Positions 10,001 through 20,852 of a stretch of DNA of 64,000 nt are shown piece after piece. Position 1 is the first letter of the stretch; the number at the start of each line of letters is the position of its first letter. The notes beneath the pieces are model-generated. The model did no database searches and was not told the DNA's origin. It worked only from the letters and a program-made list of their open reading frames with translations. This DNA comes from Winogradskyella endarachnes (GTDB lineage: Bacteria > Bacteroidota > Bacteroidia > Flavobacteriales > Flavobacteriaceae): contig NZ_WOWS01000007.1 of assembly GCF_009741275.1 (NCBI RefSeq), forward strand, positions 1 to 64,000. Reading direction: 5' to 3'. The translations under genes were made by a program, and so were the position numbers.

Positions 10001-11387
10001 CTTTACCTTCGATAAGTTTTGGTTGGAATGCTTGTATACCTAGTCTGTGTAATGTAGGAGCACGATTTAAAAGCACTGGATGTCCTTTTAAAACATTCTC
10101 TAAAATATCCCAAACAACAGGCTCTTTTCTATCTATAATTTTCTTTGCAGATTTTACTGTTTTTACAATTCCTCTTTCTATTAATTTTCTAATAATAAAA
10201 GGCTTGTAAAGCTCTGCTGCCATTCCTTTTGGCAATCCACATTCAAATAATTTTAATTCTGGTCCTACTACAATTACAGAACGTGCAGAATAATCAACAC
10301 GCTTACCAAGTAAGTTTTGACGGAAACGTCCTTGCTTACCTTTAAGTGAATCTGATAAAGATTTTAATGGTCTATTAGAATCAGTTTTTACAGCTGAAGA
10401 TTTACGTGTGTTATCAAATAATGAATCTACTGATTCTTGTAACATACGTTTTTCATTACGTAAAATTACTTCTGGTGCTTTTATCTCAACTAAACGCTTA
10501 AGACGGTTGTTACGGATAATTACACGACGGTATAAATCATTTAAATCTGATGTCGCAAAACGACCACCATCTAAAGGCACTAAAGGTCTTAATTCTGGTG
10601 GGATTACAGGTACAGCCTTCATGATCATCCATTCTGGTCTGTTTTCTCTGTTTTCGTTAGAATCTCTAAAAGCCTCTACAACTTGTAAACGTTTTAAGGC
10701 TTCCGTTTTACGTTGTTTAGATGTTTCGTTATTAGCTTTATGTCTTAAATCATAAGATAATTGATCTAAATCTATTCTTGCTAATAAGTCAATAAGACAC
10801 TCAGCACCCATCTTAGCGATAAATTTGTTAGGGTCTGTATCGTCTAAATATTGATTTTCTTGAGGAATAGTATCTAAAATATTTAAATACTCTTCTTCAG
10901 TTAAGAAATCCATTTTTTGAATTGGTTCTCCTTCAGCATTCATTGCAATACCTGGCTGAATAACCACATAACGCTCATAATAAATGATCATATCTAATTT
11001 CTTAGATGGTAATCCAAGAAGGTAACCTATTTTGTTTGGTAACGAGCGGAAATACCAGATATGCGCAACAGGAACAACTAAATTAATGTGTCCTACTCTA
11101 TCTCTACGTACTTTCTTTTCTGTTACTTCTACACCACAACGGTCACAAACAATACCCTTGTAACGTATTCTTTTATATTTACCACAAGCACATTCAAAAT
11201 CCTTTACAGGACCAAAAATACGCTCACAGAACAAACCATCTCTTTCTGGTTTGTGAGTTCGATAATTAATAGTTTCTGGCTTTAATACCTCTCCACGAGA
11301 TGCTGCTAAAACAGACTCAGGAGATGCTAAACCAATAGAAATTTTATTAAATTTCTGTACTGTATTCTTATCTTGTTTTCTTGCCAT
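7086..11387 (-). CDS. rpoC: DNA-directed RNA polymerase beta' subunit
   Basis: Catalytic largest subunit of RNA polymerase, 1433 residues, full length for Bacteroidota. The N-terminal zinc site is [20 protein letters not shown] near residues 66-85. The catalytic Mg-binding motif [12 protein letters not shown] lies near residue 470, and the second zinc site [13 protein letters not shown] lies near 900. Trigger-loop and jaw regions are intact ([16 protein letters not shown]). It follows rpoB by 73 bp in the same orientation, so the two are co-transcribed. No inserted or missing blocks are evident. Confidence 0.98.
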   Translation of the reverse strand: MARKQDKNTVQKFNKISIGLASPESVLAASRGEVLKPETINYRTHKPERDGLFCERIFGPVKDFECACGKYKRIRYKGIVCDRCGVEVTEKKVRRDRVGHINLVVPVAHIWYFRSLPNKIGYLLGLPSKKLDMIIYYERYVVIQPGIAMNAEGEPIQKMDFLTEEEYLNILDTIPQENQYLDDTDPNKFIAKMGAECLIDLLARIDLDQLSYDLRHKANNETSKQRKTEALKRLQVVEAFRDSNENRENRPEWMIMKAVPVIPPELRPLVPLDGGRFATSDLNDLYRRVIIRNNRLKRLVEIKAPEVILRNEKRMLQESVDSLFDNTRKSSAVKTDSNRPLKSLSDSLKGKQGRFRQNLLGKRVDYSARSVIVVGPELKLFECGLPKGMAAELYKPFIIRKLIERGIVKTVKSAKKIIDRKEPVVWDILENVLKGHPVLLNRAPTLHRLGIQAFQPKLIEGKAIQLHPLVCTAFNADFDGDQMAVHLPLGPEAILECQLLMLASHNILNPANGSPVTVPSQDMVLGLYYMTKLRKSTPEVPIKGEGLTFYSPQEVTIAYNEKRVDLNAGIKVRTFDFNEEGELTKQIIETTVGRVLFNEKVPAAAGYINEVLTKKSLRGIIHGILKKTSVPETADFLDEIKTLGYKFAFQGGLSFSLGDIIIPQEKHAMIDAANKQVDGIMGNYNMGLITNNERYNQVIDIWTSTNAELTELSMKRIREDQQGFNSVFMMLDSGARGSKEQIRQLTGMRGLMAKPKKSNAGGGEIIENPILSNFKEGLSILEYFISTHGARKGLADTALKTADAGYLTRRLVDVSQDVIVYEEDCGTLRGIEVAALKKNEEIVESLEARIVGRTSLNDVYNPLTEELLVEAGGHIDDIIAKKIGDSPLESIEVRSPLSCEAKKGICVKCYGRNLATGKMVQRGEAVGVVAAQSIGEPGTQLTLRTFHVGGIAGNISEDNKLTVKFDGIAEIEDLKTVKSVDNEGNEVDVVISRTSELKLMDAKTGIVLSTNNIQYGSHIFVKPGQKLKKGDVVSQWDPYNGVIISEFAGKVRYENIEQGVTYQVEIDEQTGFQEKVISESRNKKLIPTLLIEDSKGETIRSYNLPVGAHIMIDDGDKIEIGKILVKIPRKSAKAGDITGGLPRVTELFEARNPSNPAVVSAIDGVVSFGKIKRGNREIIIESKLGDVRKYLVKLSNQILVQENDYVKAGMPLSDGSITPNDILNIKGPAAVQQYLVNEVQEVYRLQGVKINDKHFEVVVRQMMRKVRIIDSGDTIFLENQLVHKSDFIEENDKIFGMKVVEDAGDSQNLKSGQIVTVRELRDENSSLRREDKNLVTARDASPATATPILQGITRASLQTKSFISAASFQETTKVLNEAAVNGKVDSLEGLKENVIVGHRIPAGTGVREYENIIVGSKQEFNEMMKAKEEMNFN

Positions 11388-11400
11388 GTTCTTTATAGTA

Positions 11401-11442
11401 TTCAGTCTTCAGTCTTCAGTACACAGTGATTACAATGTACTG
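11401..11442. repeat. Three heptamers plus inverted repeat between rpoB and rpoC
   Basis: TTCAGTC, TTCAGTC, TTCAGTA run in tandem at 11401-11421. The last unit leads into AGTACA ... TGTACT, an inverted repeat at 11419-11442 that can form a small hairpin in the rpoB-rpoC spacer. It resembles the heptamer repeats at 49005 and 54076 in period but not in sequence. Confidence 0.7.
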
Positions 11443-11460
11443 ACGACCGCCTACTATTTT

Positions 11461-14400
11461 TTATTCCTCTAATCTAATATCTAATCCTAAACCTTTCAAT
11501 TCGTGCATAAGTACGTTGAATGATTCTGGTAGTCCTGGTTCTGGCATTGGCTCACCCTTAACGATTGCTTCGTAAGTTTTTGCTCTACCAATTACATCAT
11601 CTGATTTTACAGTTAATATCTCTCGTAAAGTACTTGAAGCTCCATAGGCCTCAAGTGCCCAAACTTCCATTTCACCAAAACGTTGTCCACCAAATTGTGC
11701 TTTACCACCTAATGGTTGTTGTGTAATTAATGAGTATGGTCCTATAGAACGAGCGTGCATTTTATCATCAATCATGTGACCAAGTTTAATCATATAGATT
11801 ACACCAACTGTTGCTGGTTGATCAAAACGATCTCCTGTGCCACCATCGTATAAATATGTATGACCAAATCTTGGAATACCAGCTTCATCTGTATATTCGT
11901 TAATTTGATCTAATGTAGCACCATCAAAAATTGGTGTTGCATATTTCTTACCTAAATCTTGACCAGCCCAACCTAATACGGTTTCATAAATCTGACCAAT
12001 ATTCATACGAGAAGGTACACCAAGTGGGTTTAATACAATATCAACTGGAGTTCCATCTTCTAAGAAAGGCATATCTTCTTGACGGACAATACGTGCAACA
12101 ATACCTTTGTTACCGTGACGTCCTGCCATTTTATCACCTACTTTTAGTTTACGTTTTTTAGCAATATAAACTTTAGCTAGTTTAATGATACCTGCAGGTA
12201 ATTCATCTCCTACAGACACTGTAAACTTCTCACGTCTTAATGAACCTTGAAGATCATTTTCCTTAATCTTATAATTATGGATTAAATCTGCAACTAATTC
12301 ATTGGTGTGGTCATCAGTAGTCCATTTTCCAGAAGTCAGATGCGTATAATCATCTACTGCATTTAACATTTTTAAGGTATATTTCTTACCTTTTGGAATA
12401 ATTTCTTCTCCTAAATCATTATATATTCCTTGAGCAGTTTTACCATTTACTATGTTAAATAGTTTTTCTACAAGAATATTTTTTAATTCATCAAATCTAT
12501 TGTCATAAGCATTTTCTAATGCTTCTATGTCTTCTTTGTCTTGAGCTCTCTTACGTTTATCTTTAACGGCTCTAGCAAATAATTTTTTATTAATTACTAC
12601 ACCATTTAGAGATGGAGACGCTTTTAAAGAAGCATCTTTTACATCACCTGCTTTATCACCAAAGATAGCTCTAAGAAGTTTTTCTTCTGGCGTTGGATCA
12701 GATTCTCCTTTAGGTGTAATTTTACCAATTAAGATATCTCCTGGTTTAATCTCCGCACCAATACGAATCATACCATTTTCATCCAAATCTTTAGTAGCTT
12801 CTTCAGAGACATTAGGAATATCATTAGTTAATTCTTCATTACCTAATTTAGTATCTCTAACCTCTAAAGAGTATTCATCAATATGGATAGAAGTAAATAC
12901 ATCTTCTCTAACTACTTTTTCAGAAATTACAATTGCATCCTCAAAGTTATACCCTTTCCAAGGCATAAAGGCTACTTTCATATTTCTACCAAGCGCTAAT
13001 TCACCGTTTTCAGTTGCATAACCTTGACAAAGAACTTGTCCTTTTGTAACTTTATCACCTTTTTCAACAATAGGTTTTAAGTTGATAGACGTACCTTGGT
13101 TTGTTTTTCTAAATTTAACTAATGGATAAGTTTTTGTATCACTATCAAAGCTTACCATTGCTTCTTCCTCAGTACGCTCATATCTAATAGTTATTTTTTC
13201 TGCATCAACGTATTCAACAGTACCTTCACCTTCAGCATTTATTAATACTCTAGAGTCTGATGCAACTTGACGCTCTAAACCAGTACCTACAATTGGTGCT
13301 TCTGGTCTTAATAATGGTACCGCTTGACGCATCATGTTAGATCCCATCAATGCACGGTTGGCATCATCATGTTCTAAGAACGGAATTAAAGATGCAGATA
13401 TAGATGTTATCTGATTTGGTGCAACGTCTGTATAATCTACTTGAGATGGATCAATTACAGGGAAATCACCTTCTTGACGAGAAATAATTTTATCCTCTAA
13501 TATTTTACCATCATCATCAACTTTAATCGTTGCTTGAGCAATTAACATATCTTCTTCCTCTTCGGCACTTAGATATGTTGGATTATTCTTAATGTCAACA
13601 ATACCTTCTTCAACTTTTCTATAAGGCGTTTCAATGAATCCCATTGGGTTCACTTTAGCAAATACAGATAAAGATGAAATTAAACCAATGTTTGGCCCTT
13701 CTGGTGTTTCAATTGGGCATAAACGACCGTAGTGTGTATAGTGAACATCACGTACCTCGAAACCAGCTCTTTCTCTAGATAAACCACCTGGTCCTAATGC
13801 TGAAAGACGACGCTTGTGCGTAATCTCTGCAAGAGGGTTTGTCTGATCCATAAATTGAGATAACTGGTTAGTACCAAAGAAAGAATTAATAACTGACGAT
13901 AAGGTCTTAGCATTAATTAAATCAATAGGAGTAAATACTTCGTTATCACGAACATTCATTCGCTCTCTAATAGTACGAGCCATACGAGCTAAACCAACAC
14001 CAAATTGAGAAGATAATTGTTCTCCTACTGTACGTACACGACGGTTAGATAGGTGATCAATATCATCTATCTCTGCTTTAGAGTTGATAAGTTCAATTAA
14101 ATATTTTATAATAGTAATGATATCTAATTTGGTCAAAACTTGTTTGTCCATACCAATATCTAACTGTAACTTCTTATTCATTCTATAACGACCTACTTCA
14201 CCTAAAGAGTAACGTTGGTCTGAGAAGAATAGCTTGTCAATAATTCCACGTGCTGTTTCCTCATCTGGTGGCTCAGCATTACGTAATTGACGGTAAATGT
14301 GTTCAACAGCTTCTTTTTCAGAATTTGTTGGATCCTTTTGTAATGTATTATGAATAATTGCGTAATCTCCTTGTTGCGAACTTTCTTTATGTAAAAGAAT

Positions 14401-15273
14401 AGTTTTTACATCTGCTTCAAGAATTTCTTCAATATTATCTTTGTCTATAATTGTATCACGATCTAAAACTATTTCGTTACGTTCAATAGATACAACTTCT
14501 CCAGTATCTTCATCAACGAAATCTTCGTGCCAAGTATTAAGTACACGAGCCGCAAGTTTACGACCAATTACTTTCTTTAATCCAGATTTTGAAACCTTTA
14601 CTTCTTCTGCAAGGTCAAAAATCTCTAAAATATCTTTATCACGTTCAAAACCAATAGCTCTGAATAATGTTGTAACAGGTAATTTTTTCTTTCTATCAAT
14701 ATAAGCATACATCACTTGATTGATATCTGTTGCAAATTCTATCCAAGAACCTTTAAAAGGAATTACTCTTGCTGAATATAATTTTGTTCCATTTGCATGG
14801 AAAGATTGACTGAAGAAAACACCTGGTGATCTGTGTAATTGAGAAACTACTACACGTTCTGCTCCATTGATACAAAATGTTCCACTCGGCGTCATGTATG
14901 GAATAGTACCTAAATAAACATCCTGAACGATTGTTTCAAAATCTTCATGCTCTGGATCGGTACAATACAACTTCAATCTTGCTTTTAAAGGCACACTGTA
15001 AGTTAATCCTCTTTCAATACATTCTTCTATAGAATATCTTGGTGGATCAATAAAGTAATCTAAAAATTCTAGTACGAATTGATTACGCGTGTCTGTTATT
15101 GGGAAGTTCTCCATGAAGGTGTTGTATAAACCTTCAGTACCTCTTTCTTCTGACTTTGTTTCTAATTGGAAAAAATCCTGGAAGGATTTAATTTGAATAT
15201 CCAAAAAGTCTGGGTAATCTGTCCTATTTACAATAGAAGAGAAATTAATTCTTTCAGCCTTTTTTGCTAACAT
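11461..15273 (-). CDS. rpoB: DNA-directed RNA polymerase beta subunit
   Basis: RNA polymerase beta subunit, 1270 residues. The rifampicin-binding cluster near residues 470-500 reads [20 protein letters not shown], with the wild-type Gln, Asp, His and Ser at the positions where resistance mutations usually fall, so nothing here predicts resistance. The C-terminal block has [12 protein letters not shown] and the conserved [20 protein letters not shown]. It is separated from rplL by 122 bp containing a strong hairpin, and followed by rpoC. The start [13 protein letters not shown] is the usual flavobacterial N-terminus. Confidence 0.98.
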   Translation of the reverse strand: MLAKKAERINFSSIVNRTDYPDFLDIQIKSFQDFFQLETKSEERGTEGLYNTFMENFPITDTRNQFVLEFLDYFIDPPRYSIEECIERGLTYSVPLKARLKLYCTDPEHEDFETIVQDVYLGTIPYMTPSGTFCINGAERVVVSQLHRSPGVFFSQSFHANGTKLYSARVIPFKGSWIEFATDINQVMYAYIDRKKKLPVTTLFRAIGFERDKDILEIFDLAEEVKVSKSGLKKVIGRKLAARVLNTWHEDFVDEDTGEVVSIERNEIVLDRDTIIDKDNIEEILEADVKTILLHKESSQQGDYAIIHNTLQKDPTNSEKEAVEHIYRQLRNAEPPDEETARGIIDKLFFSDQRYSLGEVGRYRMNKKLQLDIGMDKQVLTKLDIITIIKYLIELINSKAEIDDIDHLSNRRVRTVGEQLSSQFGVGLARMARTIRERMNVRDNEVFTPIDLINAKTLSSVINSFFGTNQLSQFMDQTNPLAEITHKRRLSALGPGGLSRERAGFEVRDVHYTHYGRLCPIETPEGPNIGLISSLSVFAKVNPMGFIETPYRKVEEGIVDIKNNPTYLSAEEEEDMLIAQATIKVDDDGKILEDKIISRQEGDFPVIDPSQVDYTDVAPNQITSISASLIPFLEHDDANRALMGSNMMRQAVPLLRPEAPIVGTGLERQVASDSRVLINAEGEGTVEYVDAEKITIRYERTEEEAMVSFDSDTKTYPLVKFRKTNQGTSINLKPIVEKGDKVTKGQVLCQGYATENGELALGRNMKVAFMPWKGYNFEDAIVISEKVVREDVFTSIHIDEYSLEVRDTKLGNEELTNDIPNVSEEATKDLDENGMIRIGAEIKPGDILIGKITPKGESDPTPEEKLLRAIFGDKAGDVKDASLKASPSLNGVVINKKLFARAVKDKRKRAQDKEDIEALENAYDNRFDELKNILVEKLFNIVNGKTAQGIYNDLGEEIIPKGKKYTLKMLNAVDDYTHLTSGKWTTDDHTNELVADLIHNYKIKENDLQGSLRREKFTVSVGDELPAGIIKLAKVYIAKKRKLKVGDKMAGRHGNKGIVARIVRQEDMPFLEDGTPVDIVLNPLGVPSRMNIGQIYETVLGWAGQDLGKKYATPIFDGATLDQINEYTDEAGIPRFGHTYLYDGGTGDRFDQPATVGVIYMIKLGHMIDDKMHARSIGPYSLITQQPLGGKAQFGGQRFGEMEVWALEAYGASSTLREILTVKSDDVIGRAKTYEAIVKGEPMPEPGLPESFNVLMHELKGLGLDIRLEE

Positions 15274-15337
15274 TGATGAACGAGATTTTATTTAAATAAA
15301 AACTAAAAAATGTATATAACGTTTATATACACAAAAT

Positions 15338-15373
15338 GGTTTAGGTCTTAGAGTAATACTCTAGACCTAAACC
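15338..15373 (-). terminator. Strong hairpin between rplL and rpoB (attenuator or processing site)
   Basis: GGTTTAGGTC(T)AGAGT pairs with its complement around the three-base loop ATT with one bulge, about 16 bp of stem. On the minus strand it is followed by ATTTTGTG, a weak T tract. The position matches the rplL-rpoB attenuator and RNase III site known in E. coli, so partial termination or cleavage is inferred. Confidence 0.65.
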
Positions 15374-15395
15374 TTGTATTAAAGATAAGTTAAGC

Positions 15396-15770
15396 TTACT
15401 TAAGCTCAACTTCAGCGCCAGCCTCTTCTAACTGAGATTTTAATGCCTCAGCTTCGTCTTTTGCAACACCTTCTTTGATTGCACTTGGTGCATCGTCAAC
15501 TAAACCTTTTGCTTCTTTTAAACCTAAACCAGTTAATTCTTTAACTAATTTTACTACAGCTAGTTTAGAACCACCTGCAGCTTTTAAGATAACATCAAAT
15601 TCAGTTTGCTCTTCAGCAGCATCGCCACCTGCAGCAGCACCACCAGCAACTGCAACAGCAGCAGCAGCAGGCTCAATACCGTACTCATCTTTTAATATAG
15701 TTGCTAATTCGTTAACTTCTTTTACTGTTAAGTTAACTAATTGTTCTGCGAAATCTTTTAAATCTGCCAT
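15396..15770 (-). CDS. rplL: 50S ribosomal protein L7/L12
   Basis: Flexible stalk protein of the large subunit that recruits translational GTPases; 124 residues. The N-terminal dimerisation part ([19 protein letters not shown]) is followed by the Ala/Gly hinge ([14 protein letters not shown]) and the C-terminal domain with [20 protein letters not shown]. It follows rplJ by 58 bp. It is the last ribosomal gene before the intercistronic hairpin and rpoBC. Confidence 0.98.
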   Translation of the reverse strand: MADLKDFAEQLVNLTVKEVNELATILKDEYGIEPAAAAVAVAGGAAAGGDAAEEQTEFDVILKAAGGSKLAVVKLVKELTGLGLKEAKGLVDDAPSAIKEGVAKDEAEALKSQLEEAGAEVELK

Positions 15771-15828
15771 TTTTCTAATGTTTAATAATGTGTGTTATAA
15801 TTTAATTTTCTATTGTGTATTCCTTGTA

Positions 15829-16350
15829 TTATCCTTCTCTTTCAGATAATGTTTTTACGATTCCTGCGATAGTACCACCACTTGATTTAAGAGCAGAGAT
15901 AACATTCTTAGCTGGTGACTGTAATAAACCTACAATCTCACCAATAAGTTCTTCTCTAGACTTAATATCAACTAATGCATCCAATAAATCGTCACCAATG
16001 TATATAGACTCCTCGATAAAAGCTCCTTTCAACAAAGGCTTTTCAGATTTTTTTCTGAACTCTTTAATTACTTTAGCAGGTCCATTTCCTGTTTCAGAAT
16101 ACATTACTGATGTATTACCTTTTAAAGTAGCAGGTAAGTCACCAAAATCTTTATCTGATGCCTCCATTGCTTTCTCTAAAAGCGTATTCTTAACAACCGC
16201 TAACTTAATGTTAGACTTGAAACATGCTCTTCTTAAATTTGAAGTAGTTGCTGCATCTAATCCTGAAATATCTGTTAAATAGATATTTGTATTATCTGCT
16301 AACTGAGCAGTTAACTCTTCAATTACTTGGGATTTTTCTTCTCTTGTCAT
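15829..16350 (-). CDS. rplJ: 50S ribosomal protein L10
   Basis: Base of the ribosomal stalk that anchors L7/L12 dimers; 173 residues. It begins MTREEKSQVIEELTAQLADN, and the conserved VVKNTLLEKAM is visible, followed by the C-terminal helix that binds L12. Only 19 bp separate it from rplA, so there is no room for the long autoregulatory leader found upstream of rplJ in E. coli. Control must act elsewhere in this operon. Confidence 0.97.
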   Translation of the reverse strand: MTREEKSQVIEELTAQLADNTNIYLTDISGLDAATTSNLRRACFKSNIKLAVVKNTLLEKAMEASDKDFGDLPATLKGNTSVMYSETGNGPAKVIKEFRKKSEKPLLKGAFIEESIYIGDDLLDALVDIKSREELIGEIVGLLQSPAKNVISALKSSGGTIAGIVKTLSEREG

Positions 16351-16369
16351 AATATTCTAAGTTTAACTA

Positions 16370-17059
16370 CTATCCTATTTTTGTGTCTATTGCAATACTT
16401 GGACTCATTGTACTAGACATGTAAATACTTTTTACATAAGTTCCTTTTGCAGTAGTTGGTTTCAATTTAATTATAGTTGACAACAATTCTTGAGCATTTC
16501 CAACAATTTTGTCGGTACTAAAAGATGCCTTTCCAATTGGAGCATGTACTATACCTGTTTTATCAACTTTAAAATCAATTTTACCAGCCTTAACTTCAGC
16601 AACCGCTTTAGCCACATCCATTGTTACTGTACCCGTCTTAGGGTTAGGCATTAAACCTCTTGGCCCTAATACTCTACCTAATGGTCCTAACTTACCCATG
16701 ATGCTAGGCATAGTAACAATAACGTCTACATCTGTCCAACCATCTTTAATCTTTTGTAAGTACTCGTCTAAACCTACATAGTCAGCACCAGCTTCCTTTG
16801 CTTCTGCTTCTTTATCTGGTGTTACAAGGGCTAAAACCTTCATATCCTTACCAGTACCATGAGGTAATGAAACTACACCACGTACCATTTGATTTGCTTT
16901 ACGTGGATCAACACCTAATCTAATTGCTAAATCTACTGAAGCATCAAACTTTGTGTAAGTAATTTCTTTTAGTAATGCCGAAGCCTCTTCTAAAGAATAG
17001 ATTTTATTTTTATCTACCTTTGATTGTGCCTCTTTTTTCTTTTTTGTTAATCTTGCCAT
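16370..17059 (-). CDS. rplA: 50S ribosomal protein L1
   Basis: Large-subunit L1 stalk protein, 229 residues, which assists release of E-site tRNA. The family signatures [20 protein letters not shown] and [15 protein letters not shown] are intact. The gene lies 11 bp after rplK in the usual rplK-rplA pair. In many bacteria L1 represses this pair through an mRNA site, but I could not assign that site here. Confidence 0.98.
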   Translation of the reverse strand: MARLTKKKKEAQSKVDKNKIYSLEEASALLKEITYTKFDASVDLAIRLGVDPRKANQMVRGVVSLPHGTGKDMKVLALVTPDKEAEAKEAGADYVGLDEYLQKIKDGWTDVDVIVTMPSIMGKLGPLGRVLGPRGLMPNPKTGTVTMDVAKAVAEVKAGKIDFKVDKTGIVHAPIGKASFSTDKIVGNAQELLSTIIKLKPTTAKGTYVKSIYMSSTMSPSIAIDTKIG

Positions 17060-17070
17060 TTCTAAAAAAT

Positions 17071-17511
17071 TTAGTTTGGAGCTTCACCTCCTTTAACAGT
17101 GATACCCATCGATCGTGCTGTACCAGCAACCATCTTCATAGCAGAACCAATTTCAAAGGCATTTAAATCTGCCATTTTATCTTCTGCTATAGCTTTTACT
17201 TGATCCCAAGTTACCTTGGCTACTTTACGTCGGTTAGGTTCTCCTGATCCTTTCTTTACTTTGGCCGCTTCTAATAATTGTACTGCTGCTGGTGGTGTTT
17301 TGATTACAAATTCAAAAGATTTGTCTTTGTAAACAGAAATTACCACAGGTAAAACCTTACCTGCTTTATCTTGAGTTCTAGCATTAAATTGCTTACAGAA
17401 CTCCATGATATTAACTCCAGCGGCACCTAAAGCGGGTCCTACCGGTGGCGACGGATTCGCAGCACCTCCCCGAACTTGTAGTTTAACTACTTTGTCTATT
17501 TCTTTTGCCAT
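17071..17511 (-). CDS. rplK: 50S ribosomal protein L11
   Basis: GTPase-centre protein, 146 residues. The N-terminal domain has the Pro-rich [21 protein letters not shown], and the C-terminal rRNA-binding part ends with [12 protein letters not shown]. The gene follows nusG by 67 bp. Length and motifs are normal. Confidence 0.98.
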   Translation of the reverse strand: MAKEIDKVVKLQVRGGAANPSPPVGPALGAAGVNIMEFCKQFNARTQDKAGKVLPVVISVYKDKSFEFVIKTPPAAVQLLEAAKVKKGSGEPNRRKVAKVTWDQVKAIAEDKMADLNAFEIGSAMKMVAGTARSMGITVKGGEAPN

Positions 17512-17578
17512 TTTTAAATGTTTATTACGTTTATCAAAATTGGAAGCTTAGATAAAACGCTCTTTATTGTAACAATTA

Positions 17579-18124
17579 TTAAACTTTTTCTACTTGCATA
17601 TAACTCAATTCTAATGGTGTCTTTCTTCCAAAAATTTTCACCATTACCTCAAGTTTACGCTTTTCTTCATTAATTTTTTCAATGATACCATCAAAACCAT
17701 TAAAAGGACCATCAATAACTTTAACCGTCTCACCTTTTGAATAAGGAATTGCAACATTTGCATTAGCTTCTACGGATAACTCATCTACCTTACCTAACAT
17801 TCTATTTACTTCGGATTGTCTCAAAGGTACTGGATCTCCACCCTTTGTTTCCCCCAAGAACCCAATAACATTAGTTATTGATTTAATAATGTGAGGTATC
17901 TCACCACTTAAATTGGCCTGAATCATTATGTAACCAGGAAAATAAACTTTCTCTTTTTGAATTTTTTTTCCATTACGGATTTGAATCACTTTTTCAGTAG
18001 GCACTAAAACCTGATCGACATAATCACTAAGACCTAATCTAGAAATTTCATTTTCTATATAAGTCTTAATCTTATTTTCTTGACCGCTTACAGCCCTAAC
18101 AACATACCACTTTTTTTCAGACAT
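17579..18124 (-). CDS. nusG: Transcription termination/antitermination factor NusG
   Basis: Binds RNA polymerase and couples it to the ribosome or Rho; 181 residues. The NGN domain starts WYVVRAVSGQENKIKTYIE, includes the VYFPGYIMI strand, and the C-terminal KOW motif is KGETVKVIDGPFNGFDGII. It follows secE by 19 bp, the conserved secE-nusG order. Confidence 0.97.
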   Translation of the reverse strand: MSEKKWYVVRAVSGQENKIKTYIENEISRLGLSDYVDQVLVPTEKVIQIRNGKKIQKEKVYFPGYIMIQANLSGEIPHIIKSITNVIGFLGETKGGDPVPLRQSEVNRMLGKVDELSVEANANVAIPYSKGETVKVIDGPFNGFDGIIEKINEEKRKLEVMVKIFGRKTPLELSYMQVEKV

Positions 18125-18143
18125 CTTCTATTTGTATAATTGT

Positions 18144-18338
18144 TTAGTGTATCAAATCAAAATAAGCTTTTACCGCTTTACTAAAAACAGTATCCACTCC
18201 CCAAATAGCCAATGAAAATATAATTGAAAACACAGCTACAATCACCGTTAATTTTTGAGCTTCTGGCCAAGGCGTCCAAGACACATTGTTCTTTAACTCT
18301 TCAAACGATTCTTTTATATATGTAACTAATCCTGCCAT
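18144..18338 (-). CDS. secE: Preprotein translocase subunit SecE
   Basis: Small essential subunit of the SecYEG channel, 64 residues. It has an amphipathic segment (YIKESFEELKNNVSWTPWPE) and a single transmembrane helix (VIVAVFSIIFSLAIWGVDTVF), the short one-helix form typical outside the enterobacteria. It sits between tRNA-Trp and nusG. Confidence 0.95.
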   Translation of the reverse strand: MAGLVTYIKESFEELKNNVSWTPWPEAQKLTVIVAVFSIIFSLAIWGVDTVFSKAVKAYFDLIH

Positions 18339-18378
18339 TTGATTTTTTTTTAAGGTTTAACAACCTATATTTAAATTG

Positions 18379-18451
18379 CACGGGTTGAGAGACTCGAACT
18401 CACGACACCTGGTTTTGGAGACCAGTGCTCTACCAACTGAGCTAAACCCGT
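18379..18451 (-). tRNA. tRNA-Trp (CCA)
   Basis: A 73-nt cloverleaf with acceptor ACGGGTT/AACCCGT, D arm TAGCTCAGTTGGTAGAGC, anticodon loop CTCCAAA (anticodon CCA) and T loop TTCGAGT. No 3' CCA is encoded. It lies between tuf and secE. Confidence 0.96.
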
Positions 18452-18462
18452 AAACAATAATC

Positions 18463-18490
18463 AAGGCATCCCGAATTCTCAGGACACCTT
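18463..18490 (-). other. Hairpin between tuf and tRNA-Trp
   Basis: AAGGTGTCCT pairs with GGGATGCCTT through ten pairs including wobbles. No proper T tract follows, so it is more likely an RNA processing structure or partial attenuator than a terminator. Confidence 0.4.
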
Positions 18491-18513
18491 AATTAATTAT
18501 CTAAGTATTTTAT

Positions 18514-19701
18514 TTAGTCTAAAATTTCAGTAACTTGACCAGCACCAACTGTTCTACCACCTTCACGGATAGCGAAACGTAAACCTACGTTCATTGCAAT
18601 TGTGTTAATCAACTCAACAGTGATTGTTAAGTTATCACCAGGCATTACCATTTCAACTCCATCAGGAAGCGCAATGTTTCCTGTTACGTCCGTTGTACGT
18701 ACGTAAAACTGTGGACGGTAGTTATTATGGAATGGCGTGTGACGACCACCTTCTTCTTTTTTAAGGATATAAACCTCAGCCTTAAATTTAGAGTGTGGTG
18801 TTACAGAACCAGGCTTAGTAATTACCATACCTCTTGAGATTTGAGTTTTCTCAATACCTCTTAATAAGATACCTGCATTATCACCAGCTTCACCTCTATC
18901 TAAGATTTGACGAAACATTTCAATACCAGTAATTGTAGATGTTAATTTTTCAGCACCCATACCGATAATCTCAACAGGATCTCCTGTATTAGCTACACCA
19001 GTTTCAATACGACCAGTTGCAACAGTACCACGACCTGTAATTGAGAATACATCTTCGATTGGCATTAAGAACGGCTTATCCATATCACGAACTGGCTCTT
19101 CAATCCAAGCATCTACTTGATTCATTAATTCCATTACGGTATCAACCCACTTTTGCTCACCATTAAGTGCACCTAAAGCAGAACCTGCTACTACAGGACC
19201 ATTATCACCATCATATTCATAGAATGATAATAAATCTCTAACTTCCATTTCAACTAACTCTAACAACTCTTCATCATCAACCATATCCACTTTATTCATG
19301 AATACAACGATACGAGGAATTCCTACCTGGCGACCAAGTAAGATGTGCTCACGAGTTTGTGGCATTGGACCATCTGTTGCAGCAACAACTAAAATAGCAC
19401 CATCCATTTGAGCAGCACCTGTAACCATGTTCTTTACGTAATCCGCGTGACCTGGACAGTCAACGTGAGCGTAGTGACGATTAGCCGTTTGGTACTCTAC
19501 GTGAGATGTATTAATTGTTATACCTCTTTCTTTTTCTTCTGGTGCGTTATCGATAGTATCGAAATCTCTTGCCTCAGATAAACCTGCATCAGCTAATACT
19601 TTAGTAATAGCAGCAGTTAAAGTTGTTTTACCGTGATCTACGTGTCCAATAGTACCAATGTTTAAGTGTGGTTTTGAACGATCGAAAGTTGCCTTTGCCA
19701 T
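18514..19701 (-). CDS. tuf: Elongation factor Tu
   Basis: GTPase that delivers aminoacyl-tRNA to the ribosome; 395 residues, full length. G motifs are GHVDHGKT (residues 19-26), [25 protein letters not shown] and NKVD. The C-terminal beta-barrels have the conserved [19 protein letters not shown]. It is preceded by four tRNA genes and followed by tRNA-Trp and secE, so tRNA processing probably releases its mRNA. The gene is highly conserved and no oddity is seen. Confidence 0.98.
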   Translation of the reverse strand: MAKATFDRSKPHLNIGTIGHVDHGKTTLTAAITKVLADAGLSEARDFDTIDNAPEEKERGITINTSHVEYQTANRHYAHVDCPGHADYVKNMVTGAAQMDGAILVVAATDGPMPQTREHILLGRQVGIPRIVVFMNKVDMVDDEELLELVEMEVRDLLSFYEYDGDNGPVVAGSALGALNGEQKWVDTVMELMNQVDAWIEEPVRDMDKPFLMPIEDVFSITGRGTVATGRIETGVANTGDPVEIIGMGAEKLTSTITGIEMFRQILDRGEAGDNAGILLRGIEKTQISRGMVITKPGSVTPHSKFKAEVYILKKEEGGRHTPFHNNYRPQFYVRTTDVTGNIALPDGVEMVMPGDNLTITVELINTIAMNVGLRFAIREGGRTVGAGQVTEILD

Positions 19702-19774
19702 GTTTAATTTATTTTATTCTTTTTAATATTAGTGTTCAATTGTAATATCCTAAAATACGCTTAGAAATATAAAG

Positions 19775-19846
19775 AGCCAATGACGAGATTTGAACTCGTG
19801 ACCTCTTCCTTACCAAGGAAACGCTCTACCCCTGAGCTACACCGGC
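19775..19846 (-). tRNA. tRNA-Thr (GGT)
   Basis: A 72-nt cloverleaf with acceptor GCCGGTG/CATTGGC (two G-U pairs), D arm TAGCTCAGGGGTAGAGC, anticodon loop TTGGTAA giving GGT, and T arm CGAGTTCAAATCTCG. It is adjacent to tuf. Confidence 0.96.
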
Positions 19847-19914
19847 TTTTCATTTACGATAGCCGATTTCGAATTACGATATAAAAGTCTAATCTTAACT
19901 CGTAAATTTATTAG

Positions 19915-19987
19915 AGCGAGAGACCGGGTTCGAACCGGCGACATTCAGCTTGGAAGGCTGACGCTCTACCAACTGAGCTACTCTCGC
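19915..19987 (-). tRNA. tRNA-Gly (TCC)
   Basis: A 73-nt cloverleaf with acceptor GCGAGAG/CTCTCGC, anticodon loop CTTCCAA (TCC) and T arm GCCGGTTCGAACCCGGT. It is the third tRNA of the tuf operon. Confidence 0.96.
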
Positions 19988-20122
19988 ATTTATCAAAACT
20001 TTTACGTTCTGAAAGGTTTTCAATATTTCAAAATGCAGATTAAAATCTAATCCACATCTATAGTCTTTTTCGCAATAGTTTTGCAAAAGTAAACATTTTA
20101 CAACTAGAACCGAAAATTTTTG

Positions 20123-20204
<82 letters not shown>

Positions 20205-20277
20205 TAAAATCAAATTTCAAGATTTCAAATGTATAAAAATTTATTTCTTTTCAAACAAAAAAAACAAACTTTTAAAG

Positions 20278-20351
20278 AGCCGATGGAGGGACTCGAACCC
20301 ACGACCTGCTGATTACAAATCAGCTGCTCTAGCCAGCTGAGCTACATCGGC
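20278..20351 (-). tRNA. tRNA-Thr (TGT)
   Basis: A 74-nt cloverleaf with acceptor GCCGATG/CATCGGC, anticodon loop TTGTAAT (TGT) and T arm GTGGGTTCGAGTCCC. It is the first gene of the tRNA-tuf operon, directly behind the promoter. Confidence 0.96.
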
Positions 20352-20384
20352 TTTTAATCCTTTTTTACCGTCTAAAATTGACTT

Positions 20385-20412
20385 AAAAAAAGCCCGCTAT
20401 TTCTAACGGACT
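20385..20412 (-). terminator. Terminator of the hpf transcript
   Basis: AGTCCGTTA-GAAA-TAGCGGGCT is a nine-pair stem with a GAAA tetraloop followed by seven T on the minus strand. It lies about 55 nt after the hpf stop codon and abuts the next promoter. Confidence 0.85.
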
Positions 20413-20413
20413 G

Positions 20414-20442
20414 CAAAGGTAAAACAATATTTAATTATTCAA
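20414..20442 (-). promoter_or_regulatory. Promoter of the tRNA-tuf-rpo operon
   Basis: TTG (20442-20440), 18 bp spacer, then TACCTTTG (20421-20414): a full match to the Bacteroidota TTG/TAnnTTTG promoter. Predicted start is near 20407, inside the 5' arm of the overlapping terminator. Confidence 0.75.
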
Positions 20443-20466
20443 AACATTTTTTGAAAAATTTTTCAT

Positions 20467-20769
20467 CTAACTATGTGCTCTTAACTTTTCCTTTCTTTTT
20501 TTTATTTGTCTACCCAAAGAGGCAATCGCAGCATCTGCGCCCTCTTCAAAAGATTTACACTGCTTTTTCACAACAAAACTATCTCCTGGAACACTTAATT
20601 TTACCTCAAAAATTTTATTTTCTTTATCACTTGTGTTTTCAACTTTTAAATATACATCTGACTGAATTATTTTATCATAAAACAATTCTAATTTGTCCAT
20701 TCGCCTCTGTATGAATTCAATAAGTGAACTATCGGCTGTAAAATTTACGGATTGGGTGTTTACTTTCAT
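20467..20769 (-). CDS. hpf: Ribosome hibernation promoting factor, short form
   Basis: About 100 residues, of the HPF/RaiA (PF02482) family that inactivates ribosomes in stationary phase. It has the beta-alpha-beta pattern with FIQRRMDKLELFYDKI and the basic C-terminal helix AAIASLGRQIKKRKEKL, and lacks the long-form dimerisation tail. An in-frame ATG exists at 20778, but MKVNTQSVNF at 20769 fits the usual N-terminus better. It lies 83 bp downstream of the recombinase gene and ahead of a strong terminator. Confidence 0.9.
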   Translation of the reverse strand: MKVNTQSVNFTADSSLIEFIQRRMDKLELFYDKIIQSDVYLKVENTSDKENKIFEVKLSVPGDSFVVKKQCKSFEEGADAAIASLGRQIKKRKEKLRAHS

Positions 20770-20852
20770 ATATTTCATTTTAAGTTAAACTTATATACTA
20801 AATCTTCTATTTAGTACAACATCTGTGTATACTAACCAAAATAAGCTCTAAG

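Noticed and set aside
7430-15270. Rifampicin-resistance changes in rpoB
   Set aside because: The Gln, Asp, His and Ser positions of the rifampicin cluster are wild type.
15475-16282. Plus-strand ORFs opposite rplL and rplJ
   Set aside because: Antisense reading of conserved ribosomal genes with Ala-rich codons; no independent homology or promoter.
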